Positions 7,509-16,629 of a stretch of DNA of 64,000 nucleotides are shown here, piece by piece (position 1 is the stretch's first letter; every line of letters begins with the position of its first letter). Origin of the DNA: CAVQXR01 sp046330455 (GTDB taxonomy: Bacteria > Actinomycetota > Thermoleophilia > Gaiellales > Gaiellaceae). The translations under genes were made by a program, and so were the position numbers. The notes below the pieces were generated by a model, which was not told the DNA's origin, ran no database searches, and saw only the letters and a list, made by a program, of their open reading frames with translations. The stretch is taken from assembly GCA_046330455.1 (NCBI GenBank), contig JAXLSU010000002.1, positions 1-64,000 on the forward strand. The letters are read 5' to 3'.

Positions 7509-9968
7509 GTGTTGGGCACCCTGGCCGGCGATCGGCGCGACTACCATCACACGATCGTTCGCCGCGCCCTCCTCGCCCTCCTCCTCGTACTCCTCCTCGC
7601 CGCCCCGGCGCAGGCGGTCGTCCCCCCCGCCCCCGCGGCCCCGACGATCGACGTGATCGTCGAGCTCGAGCCCGCGTCCCTCGCACAGCGCGGGCTCAGC
7701 GCAACCGACGAGGGCAGGAGGTCGCGGGCGGCGCTCGCCGCCGTCGACCGCGCCCAGGCCACGTTCGAGCGGCGCCTCGCCCACGCCCTCCCGACGGCCG
7801 AGGTCTCGTGGCGCTACCGGATCGTGCTCGACGCGGTCGCGCTCTCGATCCGGGCCTCGTCCCTCGCCGGTCTCGAGCGCCTGCCGGGCGTACGGTCTGT
7901 GTACCCGAGCGTCCGCTACCACACGCTGCTCGACTCGAGCCCGGCCCAGATCGGCGCGCCGGCCGCCTGGAGCGGCGGCCTCGACGGCAAGGGCATCCGC
8001 ATCGGGATCATCGACGACGGGATCGACCAGAGCCATCCGTTCTTCTCCGCCGCGGGCTTCGTCGCCCCGGACGGGTTCCCGAAGGGCAACCGGGCGTTCA
8101 CGACGGCACGGGTGATCGTGGCCCGGTCGTTTCCGCCCCCGGGCGCGACCTGGCGCTACGCAGCGCGCCCGTTCGACCCGCGCTACTCGGGCCACGCGAC
8201 CCACGTCGCGGGCATCGCCGCCGGTGGGCCGTCCTCGACCCCGTTGGGGCAGCTCTCCGGCATCGCGCCCGCCGCGTACCTCGGCAACTACAAGGCGCTC
8301 ACGATCCCCACCGACTCGGGCCTCGGCCTCGACGGCAACTCGCCGGAGATCGTCGCCGCGATCGAGGCGGCCGTAGCCGACGGCATGGACGTGCTCAACC
8401 TCTCGATCGGCGAGCCCCAGGTGACGCCCGAGCACGACGCCGTCGCCAGGGCGCTCGACAACGCGACGGCTGCGGGAGTCGTCGTGGTCGTCGCGGCCGG
8501 CAACGAGCACTCCGATCTCGGTGCCGGCTCGATCGGATCCCCGGGCTCGACGGCCTCCGCGATCACGGTCGCCGCGGCGGACACCGGCCCGGTCATCGCC
8601 CCGTTCTCGTCGGCGGGCCCGACGACGCTCGGACTGCTCGCGAAGCCGGACGTGACCGCGCCCGGCGTCTCGATCGCCTCCGCAGTTCCGGGCGGGTGGG
8701 CTGCGCTCTCGGGCACGAGCATGGCGACACCCCACGTGTCGGGAGTAGCGGCACTCCTGCTCCAGGCCCATTCGGGCTGGCTGCCGGCAGAGGTCAAGTC
8801 GGCGCTCGTCGTCACCAGCCGCCCGGTCAGCCGGGGCTCCCCGGGGAGTGGCGAGGTGCCGCCGTCGCGCCAGGGCGGCGGCCTTGTCGATGCCGAGGCA
8901 GCCCTCGAACCGCTCCTCTTCGCCTCGCCGCAGTCGCTCGGATTCGGCCTGCTCGACGTCGCTGCCGGCACCGTGTCGGAATCGGCGGAGATCACGCTCG
9001 CCGACGCGGGTGGGGGCGCCGGCACGTGGTCGGTGTCGATCGAGCACGCGGAAGCAGGTCCCGGCCTCACCGTCTCCGCGCCCGCGGCGGTCGAGGTACC
9101 CGGGGTGCTCGCGGTCGACGTGACCGCGGACGCCGCTGCGCCGGAGGGTGAGCGCAGCGGGTTCGTCGTGCTCCGCCGCGAGGGGGCCAGCCGCCGGATC
9201 CCCTTCTGGCTTCGGGTCACCCGCCCGCTGCTCGGAACGGAGCCCTCCGAGACCCTGACGCGGCCCGGCACCTACGCCCGTGACCTGCGCGACGGGCTGT
9301 CGCTCGTCGAGCGGTACCGCTACCCGGAGCGTGCGGCGTTCCTCCCGAGCTCCCTGCCGGGCCCCGAGCAGGTGTTCCGCGTCGTCGTCCCGCCGGGTGT
9401 CGCAAACGTCGGCGTGGCCGTCGTCTCCCAGGCGAGGGGCGTCGCGATCGAGCCCCGGATCGTGATCGGGGCCGAGGAGAACCGGCTAGCGGGCGTGCCG
9501 GCGCTGCCGCTCGTCACGAACCCGTATCTCGACCGGTTCGGGTCGATGGTGCGGTCGTCGGCCGCCCTGCTCCCGCGGGCCGGCGAGCACTCGCTCGTCT
9601 TCGACTCGACCGGGCCCGGGCGGGCGGGCCCGTACAGGTTCCGCCTCTGGATCGACGATACGTCACCGCCGAGCGCGCGCCTGCTCTCCACGACCGTGTC
9701 GGCGGGAAGGTTGCTGGTTCGTGTCGGGGATGCGGGGGCAGGCGTCGATCCGCAGGGCATCCGCTTCCGGCTCGATGGGGGTGCGTGGCGGCGCGGGACG
9801 CTCTCGAAGGACGGGCGTACGGCGACCCTGCGCGTTGCCGGGGCCCGCCCAGGCCGTCACCTCCTCACCGTCCGCGTCGCCGACCGTCAGGAAGCGAAGA
9901 ACGACGAGAACGTGGCGAGCATCCTGCCGAACACGCGGGAGCTGCGGACGACGATCCGCGTCCGCTAA
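7509..9968 (+). CDS. Secreted subtilisin-like serine protease (S8)
   Basis: A typical export signal, VRRALLALLLVLLLAAPAQA, ends near position 35. A propeptide-like region follows, then the S8 catalytic core with IGIIDDGID (Asp), SGHATHVAGIAAG (His), VVVAAGNEHSD (oxyanion Asn) and LSGTSMATPHVSGVAALL (Ser). The C-terminal third is beta-rich and has no anchor motif, and the final ~100 residues look like an Ig-like domain (RLLVRVGDAGAGVDP). The start is uncertain. GTG 7509 gives a 15-residue extension before the natural signal-peptide start, whereas the promoter spacing points to an ATC at 7554 (see findings). The stop overlaps the convergent gene by a few bases. Confidence 0.9.
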   Translation: MLGTLAGDRRDYHHTIVRRALLALLLVLLLAAPAQAVVPPAPAAPTIDVIVELEPASLAQRGLSATDEGRRSRAALAAVDRAQATFERRLAHALPTAEVSWRYRIVLDAVALSIRASSLAGLERLPGVRSVYPSVRYHTLLDSSPAQIGAPAAWSGGLDGKGIRIGIIDDGIDQSHPFFSAAGFVAPDGFPKGNRAFTTARVIVARSFPPPGATWRYAARPFDPRYSGHATHVAGIAAGGPSSTPLGQLSGIAPAAYLGNYKALTIPTDSGLGLDGNSPEIVAAIEAAVADGMDVLNLSIGEPQVTPEHDAVARALDNATAAGVVVVVAAGNEHSDLGAGSIGSPGSTASAITVAAADTGPVIAPFSSAGPTTLGLLAKPDVTAPGVSIASAVPGGWAALSGTSMATPHVSGVAALLLQAHSGWLPAEVKSALVVTSRPVSRGSPGSGEVPPSRQGGGLVDAEAALEPLLFASPQSLGFGLLDVAAGTVSESAEITLADAGGGAGTWSVSIEHAEAGPGLTVSAPAAVEVPGVLAVDVTADAAAPEGERSGFVVLRREGASRRIPFWLRVTRPLLGTEPSETLTRPGTYARDLRDGLSLVERYRYPERAAFLPSSLPGPEQVFRVVVPPGVANVGVAVVSQARGVAIEPRIVIGAEENRLAGVPALPLVTNPYLDRFGSMVRSSAALLPRAGEHSLVFDSTGPGRAGPYRFRLWIDDTSPPSARLLSTTVSAGRLLVRVGDAGAGVDPQGIRFRLDGGAWRRGTLSKDGRTATLRVAGARPGRHLLTVRVADRQEAKNDENVASILPNTRELRTTIRVR
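7542..7547 (+). promoter_or_regulatory. -10 box (TACCAT) of the subtilase gene
   Basis: TACCAT is followed by 6 bases and then ATC at 7554, in frame, directly before the codons of the signal peptide (VRRALLALLL). The spacing equals that of other leaderless genes in this window. Confidence 0.5.
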
Positions 9969-10210
9969 CGCTTGCGGTCGTTCGGCTCCTCGATCACGGG
10001 AAGCTGCTCGAGATCTCGGCGAACGCTCTCGGCGAAGTCGTCGTGGTCGCCGTGACCCTGAATCACCCGCAGCTCGGACTTGCGCCGCTCGCGGTCCCGA
10101 TGCGCCCGGATCTCACCCCGGGACCTGAGCCCTCCGACGAGCCGCGGCCACTCGGCGCCGATGACGACGATCACGGCGCAGGCGATGAGCACGACTGCGA
10201 TGATGCTCAC
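9965..10210 (-). CDS. Small single-pass membrane protein
   Basis: 81 residues. The first ~18 are a hydrophobic segment (MSIIAVVLIACAVIVVIGAE), and the remainder is charged and probably a short amphipathic cytoplasmic tail rich in Arg, Glu and Asp. Its stop overlaps the last codons of the subtilase on the other strand. I know no family. The protein-like hydrophobic pattern and the clean intergenic start at ATG 10210 are the only support. Confidence 0.6.
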   Translation of the reverse strand: MSIIAVVLIACAVIVVIGAEWPRLVGGLRSRGEIRAHRDRERRKSELRVIQGHGDHDDFAESVRRDLEQLPVIEEPNDRKR

Positions 10211-10292
10211 GGCTCCATACTAACTCCGTTTCGACGGGAAAGCACGGGCGGTCGCCGGTGCGGCGGCAGCTGTCCGGTGCGAGGATGCGCAG

Positions 10293-11546
10293 ATGAGTCT
10301 CACCCCGATCTCCATCGACCGCGACCGCGCCGCGGCGCGCATCGAGCACGACATCGAGACCCTCGCGGGAAGCGACTTCACGCTCTCCTCCGAGGCGATT
10401 CGCCGCTACGCGTACACGGACGTCTACCGCAACACCCTCGACCACTTCACGCGCTCGCTCGAGGCCCTCGGGTTCACCGTCGAGCTCGACCCGGTCGGTA
10501 CGCTCGTCGCCAGGAACCGGCCGCACGGCGAGCCCGTGTTCGGGATCGGCTCGCACTGCGACTCGAACCGCAACGGCGGGAAGTACGACGGGACGATGGG
10601 CGTCGTGACGGCACTCGAGGTCTGCCGCCTCGATCACGAGCTCGGGCTCGGGCTACCGCTCCAGGTGATCGCGTTCCTCGAGGAGGAGGGCTCCGGGTTC
10701 GGGCAGATGCTGCTGGGGAGCCGGATCATCGCCCAGCGGGTCACCGAGGACGAGCTCAGGGATGGATTCCGGGCGATCGACGACGGACGCCCGTTCTGGG
10801 AGCACGCGGAGGAGGCCGGGTTCGAGCCGGCCCGCTGGCGTGAGGCGGCCCACGTCCTCGACGACCTCGTCGGCTGGATCGAGATGCACATCGAGCAGGC
10901 CCGCGTCCTCCAGGACACCGGCAACCGGATCGGGATCGTGCGGGCGATCGCCGGCTACGTCCACGCGGACGTCGTCGTCCACGGCCGCGGCGACCACGCC
11001 GGGGCAACGCCGATGGACTTCCGCCTCGACCCCACCACCGTCCTCGCCGAGTCGACGCTCGAGCTCGAGCGACTCGCCCGCGCGGCCGGGAACGGTACCG
11101 TCGGTACCGTCGGCGAGATCGAGGTCGTTCCCGGCCTGATCAACGCGATCGCCGAGCGGGTCCGGTTCTCGCTCGACATCCGGGGACCCGACGAGGACGC
11201 GTTCCGCGGCGTCGCGAGAGAGATCGGGGCATACGCGGAACGGGCCGCGGCGGCCCGCGGCATGACCGCCGAGTACCGCGAGCGGCAGACCCTCCCCGCC
11301 ACGCCGATGAGCGAGGCGGTCGTCGGCGCCCTCGACGCGGCGGCGAGCGCGACGGGAGAGCCCTACCGGGTGATGGTCTCGGGTGCCGCGCACGACACGA
11401 TGTGCGTCGCGCCGCGCGTGCCGAGCGCGATGGTCTTCGTTCCCTGCCGGGACGGGATCAGCCACCACCCCGCCGAATCCGCGAGCCCGGCCGACGCCGC
11501 GCTCGCCGCGGAGATCATCCTGAACGCGATCCGCACGCTCGTCTAG
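10293..11546 (+). CDS. M20-family amidohydrolase (N-carbamoyl-amino acid / allantoate hydrolase type)
   Basis: 417 residues, the usual length. Metal-site motifs are in order: GIGSHCDSNRNGGKYDGTMG (His and Asp, about residues 87-106), EEEGSGFG (Glu-Glu pair), MHIEQARVL (His) and SGAAHDTMCVAPRVPSAM (His near the end), with the closing SHHPAE. A dimerisation insert with GDHAGATPMDFRLD lies between. The family hydrolyses N-carbamoyl-L-amino acids, ureidoglycolate or allantoate with two divalent metals. Neighbours do not show which. The start ATG follows GAGGAT by 6 bases, consistent with a leaderless message. Confidence 0.85.
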   Translation: MSLTPISIDRDRAAARIEHDIETLAGSDFTLSSEAIRRYAYTDVYRNTLDHFTRSLEALGFTVELDPVGTLVARNRPHGEPVFGIGSHCDSNRNGGKYDGTMGVVTALEVCRLDHELGLGLPLQVIAFLEEEGSGFGQMLLGSRIIAQRVTEDELRDGFRAIDDGRPFWEHAEEAGFEPARWREAAHVLDDLVGWIEMHIEQARVLQDTGNRIGIVRAIAGYVHADVVVHGRGDHAGATPMDFRLDPTTVLAESTLELERLARAAGNGTVGTVGEIEVVPGLINAIAERVRFSLDIRGPDEDAFRGVAREIGAYAERAAAARGMTAEYRERQTLPATPMSEAVVGALDAAASATGEPYRVMVSGAAHDTMCVAPRVPSAMVFVPCRDGISHHPAESASPADAALAAEIILNAIRTLV

Positions 11547-11719
11547 CGCAAGGCACGCTCTGCGCGCCGCGCCGCGCCGCGCAGCGGCCGCGCCGCAGGC
11601 GCCAGGCCGCGAAGCGCCGCGGCCCGAAGGGCCGCACCCACGCAAGGCACGCTCTGCGCGCCGCGCAGCGGCCGCGCGGTCGGCGGGCCCGGCCCGGCCC
11701 AGCCGGGCCGTCCACCGCC
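11547..11719. repeat. GC-rich intergenic repeat block
   Basis: Two near-copies of a unit starting CGCAAGGCACGCTCTGCGCG, the first including the hairpin core GCGGCCC-GAA-GGGCCGC that recurs at 22391-22700 and 36551-36830. The block fills the space between two convergent genes and could form terminators for both. It shows no plausible reading frame. Confidence 0.75.
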
Positions 11720-12433
11720 TCAGATCGCCGGCAGCTCGAGAACGAACTCCGACCCCGTGGGGGAGGTCGAGGCCAGCTCGAGCTCGCCCCCATGGTCATG
11801 GGCGACCGCGCGTGCGAGCGTCAGGCCGAGCCCCGCGGCGCCCTCGGCAGCCCGAGTCGAGAAGAACGGCTCGAAGATCCTCTCCTCCACCCCGGGCTCG
11901 ATGCCCGATCCCTCGTCGCGGATCGCGACCCGGACGGCGCCCCCGGCCGAGGAGACGATGATCGTGACGGTCCCGCCGCGGGGCATCGCGAGATGGGCGT
12001 TTGCGAACACGGCCAGGAAGAGCTGGGCGAGCAGATTGGCGCTGCCGTGGACATCCGCCGGGCCGTCGGCCGGCACGAGCTCGAACTCGAGGTCACGGGC
12101 GACGCTCGTTCGCCGGAACAGCCTGGCCGCGCTCTCCGCGGCCACCGCGAGCGAGAGAGCGCCCCGGTCTCCCGGCCTCGCCCGGGCGAACTCGAGCACG
12201 GAGCCGACGATCTCCCTGATCTCGAGGCCGCTTCGCTGGATCAGCTCGAGGCGATCCCGCGCCTTCGACCCCGGCTCGAGCTCGGGCAGCGTCAGCTCGA
12301 GCAGCCCGAGGATCGCGAAGAGCGGGTTGTTGAGCTCGTGAACCACACCGGGGGTCAGCCGGCCGAGGGTGAGCTGCTGACCGAACCGGAGCAGGCTCTG
12401 TTCGAGCTCGGGATCGAAGGCCCCCTCGGGCAC
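11720..12433 (-). CDS. Soluble sensor-less histidine kinase
   Basis: 237 residues containing only the kinase core. The H box is VVHELNNPLFAILGLLEL (His ~32), the N box LAVFANAHLAMP, the G1 box RDEGSGIEPGVEERIFEPFF and the G2 box GLGLTLARAVAHDHGG. It resembles the C-terminal part of NtrB-type HisKA kinases, but it has no sensor or membrane domain and no response regulator nearby. It may take its signal from a partner protein. The start GTG 12433 is 6 bases after TAGCCT on the minus strand, a leaderless arrangement separate from the upstream genes. Confidence 0.85.
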   Translation of the reverse strand: MPEGAFDPELEQSLLRFGQQLTLGRLTPGVVHELNNPLFAILGLLELTLPELEPGSKARDRLELIQRSGLEIREIVGSVLEFARARPGDRGALSLAVAAESAARLFRRTSVARDLEFELVPADGPADVHGSANLLAQLFLAVFANAHLAMPRGGTVTIIVSSAGGAVRVAIRDEGSGIEPGVEERIFEPFFSTRAAEGAAGLGLTLARAVAHDHGGELELASTSPTGSEFVLELPAI

Positions 12434-12439
12434 GTGCTC

Positions 12440-12445
12440 AGGCTA
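12440..12445 (-). promoter_or_regulatory. -10 box (TAGCCT) of the histidine kinase gene
   Basis: Minus-strand TAGCCT followed by exactly 6 bases and GTG at 12433, with no Shine-Dalgarno. Confidence 0.5.
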
Positions 12446-12541
12446 GGCGGGCGGGTCGGACGGCGCGGCCCGGCGGGCGGTCGCGTGCTCCCCCGGCCGG
12501 TCCGGGCAGCGGCCTCCCGTCGAGCCCCGCAAGCAGGGACG

Positions 12542-12766
12542 CTAGGCCGGGGAATCGCCCGCGCGTCGGGGTGCGGGCTGGTGCTCGACCTCCGCCCACT
12601 CCCGGAAGCACGGCGCCGCCTCGAAGGCGGCAAGGCCGGGCGAGGACAGCGGGGCGTGCGCCCGCGGGCGCTCCCGGAGCCGCGATGCTGCGATCCCGGC
12701 GAGCCCGCCGACGAGGCCGCCGAGCAGGAACGTCCCCCAGCGCGAGCGCGGATGCCCGTCTGCCAT
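12542..12766 (-). CDS. Small membrane protein, YtxH-like arrangement
   Basis: 74 residues with one hydrophobic, glycine-rich segment (TFLLGGLVGGLAGIAASRL) near the N-terminus followed by an Arg-rich soluble tail. This is the pattern of YtxH-type small membrane proteins, but similarity is only in layout. ATG 12766 follows TAGGCT by 6 bases on the minus strand. The kinase gene lies about 110 bases downstream. Confidence 0.6.
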   Translation of the reverse strand: MADGHPRSRWGTFLLGGLVGGLAGIAASRLRERPRAHAPLSSPGLAAFEAAPCFREWAEVEHQPAPRRAGDSPA

Positions 12767-12772
12767 CGCCCG

Positions 12773-12778
12773 AGCCTA
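12773..12778 (-). promoter_or_regulatory. -10 box (TAGGCT), leaderless start
   Basis: Minus-strand TAGGCT, then 6 bases, then ATG of the small membrane protein. The box overlaps the end of the upstream gene at 12776. Confidence 0.5.
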
Positions 12779-12997
12779 CTCGTCGACCCGTTCGATCGCC
12801 ACGATGTCCTCGGCGTCGAAGGGAACCTCGCCGGCGCCGCCCCAGCCGATCAGCTCCCCGCTCGGAAGCACGGCGACGGGCGCGATCACGCGGCCGTCGC
12901 GGAGCAGGAGGCGGGCGTGGTGAACGCCCCAGGCGTCCTGTGGCCAGGCGGCCACCTCGGCGAGCGCCCAGTCGGGCAGCAGCGGCGGCTCGCTCAC
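12776..12997 (-). CDS. Small hypothetical protein
   Basis: 73 residues, mostly beta-prone (RLLLRDGRVIAPVAVLPSGE, then DAEDIVAIERVDE). It has no membrane segment and I do not recognise it. Its ATG overlaps the stop of the membrane protein at 12994 (ATGA), so the two are translationally coupled. It may be a small partner of that membrane protein. Confidence 0.6.
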   Translation of the reverse strand: MSEPPLLPDWALAEVAAWPQDAWGVHHARLLLRDGRVIAPVAVLPSGELIGWGGAGEVPFDAEDIVAIERVDE

Positions 12998-13707
12998 CGG
13001 CGACCCGGCAGCGGCCGGTCACCCGTCTCGGCACGGGCCCGCTGCGAGAAGTACAGGACGCCGAGGCCGAGGAAGAAGAACGGCGCGAGCACGACCTGGA
13101 CGGTCGCGATCGCCGCGTTCTGGCTGTTGTCGGCGAAGCTCGACAGGAGGCCGGCGATCAGGATCCCGACGAACAGGTAGATGAGCACGAGCACGAGCAC
13201 GACGCTCAGCGCGTGCCCGAAGTCCGTGCGGGCGAGGTAGGCAGACCGGCGGATCACGGAGGATGCTCGCTCGGGCAGCGGCCGGCCCGGCTCGGCGCTG
13301 CGGGGCTCGAGCAGCGCGACGGGGACGGCGAACGAGAAGACGGCGAGCCAGATGATCGCGACCGGGATGAAGAGCAGGAAGCTCAATGAGAGGTAGAACG
13401 GCAGGCCGACGCCCACCGCGAGCAGGAGCAGCAGCGGGAGGCCGCGCCGGGCCCGGCCGATCGCCGCGCGGGTGTCGTCGCCCGCGAGCAGGCCGGCGAT
13501 GACACCGTAGGAGACGACGAACACGAGCGAGAGGATCGCAACGCTCGCGAGCCACGGGACCACGGTCTGGACGAGGTAGGCCCCGGCGTGGAGCAGGCCG
13601 AGGCCGAGCAACGGCCCGTAGTGACGTCCGTACGCCCGCACCGCCTCCGCGATCACGTCGGTGAGGCGGAGCGGCTCGCCCAGCCGCAGCTCCGCGGTGG
13701 TGGCCAC
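12994..13707 (-). CDS. Polytopic membrane protein of unknown function
   Basis: 237 residues with five or six hydrophobic segments, for example GLPLLLLLAVGVGLPFYLSL and HALSVVLVLVLIYLFVGIL. It resembles DUF975/glycerophosphoryl-diester-phosphodiesterase-type membrane domains in outline only. It starts with GTG four bases after the clpB stop, so it probably belongs to the heat-shock transcript or its read-through. It is followed by the coupled 73-residue gene. Confidence 0.7.
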   Translation of the reverse strand: MATTAELRLGEPLRLTDVIAEAVRAYGRHYGPLLGLGLLHAGAYLVQTVVPWLASVAILSLVFVVSYGVIAGLLAGDDTRAAIGRARRGLPLLLLLAVGVGLPFYLSLSFLLFIPVAIIWLAVFSFAVPVALLEPRSAEPGRPLPERASSVIRRSAYLARTDFGHALSVVLVLVLIYLFVGILIAGLLSSFADNSQNAAIATVQVVLAPFFFLGLGVLYFSQRARAETGDRPLPGRR

Positions 13708-13711
13708 GCGG

Positions 13712-16192
13712 CTAGGCCGCGGCGGACTCCGGTGACGCAGACCGAGCGAACGTCAGCTCCCCGCCGTCCGCGTCCACGAGCACCGTGTCCCCCGCGACGT
13801 ACTCTCCCTCGAGCAACTTCACTGCCAGCGGATTCTCCACCATCCTCTGCAGGGCGCGCTTCAGTGGCCGCGCGCCGTAGGCCGGATCCCACCCCGCGGC
13901 CGCGACGAGCTCCCGCGCCCCGGGCGTGAGCTCGATCGAGAGGCCGCGCTCCTCGAGCCGGCTGCGCAGCCGGGCGAGCTGGAGCTCGATGATCTCCCCG
14001 AGCTGGTCGCGCGTCAGGGCCGCGAACTCGACGATCTCGTCGATGCGGTTCAGGAACTCGGGCCGGAACCGGTCGCGCATCGCCTCGACCGAGCGGATGT
14101 TCGAGGTCATGATCACGACCGCGTTGCGGAAGTCGACCGTCCTCCCGTGGCCGTCGGTGAGCCGCCCGTCGTCGAGGATCTGGAGCAGGACGTCGAACAC
14201 CTCGGCGTGCGCCTTCTCGATCTCGTCGAGGAGGACGACGGTGTAGGGCCGGCGCCTCACCGCCTCCGTGAGCTGGCCGCCCTCCTCGTAGCCGACGTAG
14301 CCGGGAGGGGCCCCGACCAGCCGGGCGACCGTGTGGCGCTCCTGGTACTCCGACATGTCGAGGCGCACCATCGCCCGCTCGTCGTCGAACATGAACTCCG
14401 CAAGCGCCTTCGCGAGCTCCGTCTTGCCGACGCCGGTCGGGCCGAGAAAGACGAAGGAGCCGATCGGGCGGTTCGGGTCCTGGAGACCGGTGCGCGCGCG
14501 GCGGAGAGCGTTCGCGACCGCCTCCACGGCCTCGTCCTGCCCGACGACCCGCCGGTGCAGCCGCTCCTCCATGTGGATCAGCTTCTCGGTCTCACCCTCG
14601 AGGAGCCGCGTGACCGGGATGCCCGTCCAGCGGGAGACGACCTCCGCGATGTCGTCCTCGTCGACCTCCTCCTTCACCATCGGCGTGCCCTCGGCGACCT
14701 GACGCTCCTCCAGCTCGCGCTCGAGCCCGGGCAGGGAGCCGTACCGGATCTCCGCGACCCGCTGGAGGTCGCCCGAGCGCTCGGCCCGCTCCGCCTCGAT
14801 CTTCAGCTCGTCGACGAGGCGCGTGATCTCCTTCACCCGGTCGAGCGCCTCCTTCTCGCCCGCCCAGCGTGCCGCGAGCTCGTTCCGGCGCTCGCTCGCC
14901 TCGGCCAGCTCCCGCTCGACCGGCTCCCGTACCCCGGGAGCCTCCTTCGCCATCGCCGCGAGCTCGATCTCGAGCTGGCGGACACGTCGCTCGGCCTCGT
15001 CGAGGGGGAGCGGCGACGAGTCGATCTCCATCCGCAGGCGCGAAGCGGCCTCATCGACGAGGTCGATCGCCTTGTCCGGGAGGAAGCGGTCGGCGATGTA
15101 CCGGTCGGAGAGCAGCGCCGCCGCGACGAGGGCGGCGTCCCGGATCCGGACGCCGTGATGGGCCTCGTAGCGCTCCTTCAGCCCGCGCAGGATCGCGATC
15201 GTGTCGGCCGCCGACGGCTCGCCGACGAGCACGGGCTGGAAGCGCCGCTCGAGCGCCGCGTCCTTCTCGATGTGCTTTCGGTACTCGTCAAGCGTCGTTG
15301 CCCCGACCGCCCGCAGCTCCCCCCTCGCCAGCATCGGCTTGAGCAGGTTCGCCGCGTCGACGGCACCCTCGGCCGCACCGGCGCCGACGATCGTGTGCAG
15401 CTCGTCGATGAACAGGATCACGTCGCCGGCCGACTGCTCGATCTCGGAGAGCACGGCCTTCAGGCGCTCCTCGAACTCGCCCCGGTACTTCGAGCCGGCG
15501 AGCAGGGAGCCGATGTCGAGCCCCCAGACGCGCTTGCCCTTCAGCCCTTCCGGGACGTCGCCGGCGACGATGCGCTGGGCCAGGCCCTCGACGATCGCCG
15601 TCTTCCCGACACCGGGCTCACCGATGAGAACCGGGTTGTTCTTCGTGCGTCGCGAGAGGACCTGGATCACGCGGCGGATCTCCTCGTCGCGCCCGATCAC
15701 CGGGTCGAGCGCGCCCTGCTCCGCGAGCGCGGTCAGGTCGCGACCGTACTTCTCGAGCGCCTGGTAGGAGCCCTCGGGATCCTGGGACGTCACCCGCTGG
15801 GAGCCCCGGACCTCCTTGAGCGCCGCGAGCAGCGCGTCGCGCGGCACGAGCTCGAGCGCGAGCAGCAGGTGCTCGGTCGACACGAACTCGTCGTCGAGCC
15901 CGCGCATCTCCTCACCGGCACGGTCGAGCACCTGCCCGAACCTCGCCGAGGCACGCGGCTGCTGCTGCGCCCCGCTGATGCTCGGCCGGCCCGAGAGGGC
16001 TGCCTCCGTCTCTGCACGAACCGTCGCCACCTGGGCGCCCGCCCGCTCGACGAGCGTCCGCGGCAGCTCCTGGTCGAGGAGGGTCAGCGTGAGATGCTCG
16101 GGGTAGACCTCGGGGTTTCCTCGGCGGCGGGCGAGCTCCATGGCCGCGGCCACCGCCTCCTGCGACTTGATGGTGAGCTTGTTGAAGTCCAT
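13712..16192 (-). CDS. clpB: ClpB disaggregase
   Basis: 826 residues from ATG 16192 (MDFNKLTIKSQEA). The upstream eight codons are ignored because GAGGAGC precedes this ATG. The domains are the Clp N-domain repeats, NBD1 with GEPGVGKT and VILFIDELHT, the coiled-coil middle domain (about residues 400-510, charged Glu/Arg-rich), and NBD2 with GPTGVGKT, VVLLDEIEKA and FRPEFLNRIDEIV. The ClpP-binding IGL-type loop is absent, as expected for ClpB. Working with DnaK, DnaJ and GrpE encoded just upstream, it pulls proteins out of aggregates using ATP. Only 59 bases separate it from hspR, so co-transcription and HspR control are likely. Confidence 0.97.
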   Translation of the reverse strand: MDFNKLTIKSQEAVAAAMELARRRGNPEVYPEHLTLTLLDQELPRTLVERAGAQVATVRAETEAALSGRPSISGAQQQPRASARFGQVLDRAGEEMRGLDDEFVSTEHLLLALELVPRDALLAALKEVRGSQRVTSQDPEGSYQALEKYGRDLTALAEQGALDPVIGRDEEIRRVIQVLSRRTKNNPVLIGEPGVGKTAIVEGLAQRIVAGDVPEGLKGKRVWGLDIGSLLAGSKYRGEFEERLKAVLSEIEQSAGDVILFIDELHTIVGAGAAEGAVDAANLLKPMLARGELRAVGATTLDEYRKHIEKDAALERRFQPVLVGEPSAADTIAILRGLKERYEAHHGVRIRDAALVAAALLSDRYIADRFLPDKAIDLVDEAASRLRMEIDSSPLPLDEAERRVRQLEIELAAMAKEAPGVREPVERELAEASERRNELAARWAGEKEALDRVKEITRLVDELKIEAERAERSGDLQRVAEIRYGSLPGLERELEERQVAEGTPMVKEEVDEDDIAEVVSRWTGIPVTRLLEGETEKLIHMEERLHRRVVGQDEAVEAVANALRRARTGLQDPNRPIGSFVFLGPTGVGKTELAKALAEFMFDDERAMVRLDMSEYQERHTVARLVGAPPGYVGYEEGGQLTEAVRRRPYTVVLLDEIEKAHAEVFDVLLQILDDGRLTDGHGRTVDFRNAVVIMTSNIRSVEAMRDRFRPEFLNRIDEIVEFAALTRDQLGEIIELQLARLRSRLEERGLSIELTPGARELVAAAGWDPAYGARPLKRALQRMVENPLAVKLLEGEYVAGDTVLVDADGGELTFARSASPESAAA

Positions 16193-16251
16193 TGCTCCTC
16201 GCGGCCTCGGCCGCACGATCGGGGGTTATGCGAACGGTCCCGTGCCGGCGC

Positions 16252-16629
16252 TCATCGCCTCGGAACGGGAAGGCGGGAGCTGCCCGGATCCCGGTAGAGC
16301 ACGAGCTCCCGCTTGTACTGCTTGTGGACGCGCTCGACGTCGGATCGGAGCTGGCGCTCGAGCGCGATGAGCTGACCGCGCAGCCGCTCCACCTCGTCCT
16401 CGAGGACGAGCACCCGCTCGACGCCCGCGAGGTTGAGGCCGAGGTCGGTCGTCAGGCGCTGGATCGTCCGGAGGCGCTCGAGGTCGCGCTCCGAGTAGAG
16501 GCGCGTGTTCCCGGGCGTGCGCCGCGGCAGGACGAGGCCGCGCGTCTCGTAGATGCGCAGGGTCTGCGGGTGCATGCCGACGAGCTCGGCGGCGACGCTG
16601 ATCATGTACCGGGGGCGGTCGTCACTCAT
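16252..16629 (-). CDS. hspR: HspR, MerR-type heat-shock repressor
   Basis: 125 residues. The N-terminal MerR winged-helix domain is clear (YMISVAAELVGMHPQTLRIY, then ETRGLVLPRRTPGNTRLYSE), followed by a leucine-rich coiled-coil (VERVLVLEDEVERLRGQLI). It lacks metal-binding Cys residues. In actinomycetes HspR represses the dnaK operon and clpB with DnaK as co-repressor by binding HAIR inverted repeats. The gene overlaps dnaJ by 4 bases (16626-16629), so it is translated with the operon it should control. I did not find a clear HAIR site upstream of dnaK. Confidence 0.95.
   Translation of the reverse strand: MSDDRPRYMISVAAELVGMHPQTLRIYETRGLVLPRRTPGNTRLYSERDLERLRTIQRLTTDLGLNLAGVERVLVLEDEVERLRGQLIALERQLRSDVERVHKQYKRELVLYRDPGSSRLPVPRR

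Noticed and set aside
13712..16297. Long plus-strand frames opposite clpB and dnaK.
   Set aside because: They are antisense shadows with Arg/Leu-biased composition. The minus-strand ClpB and DnaK motifs are unambiguous.
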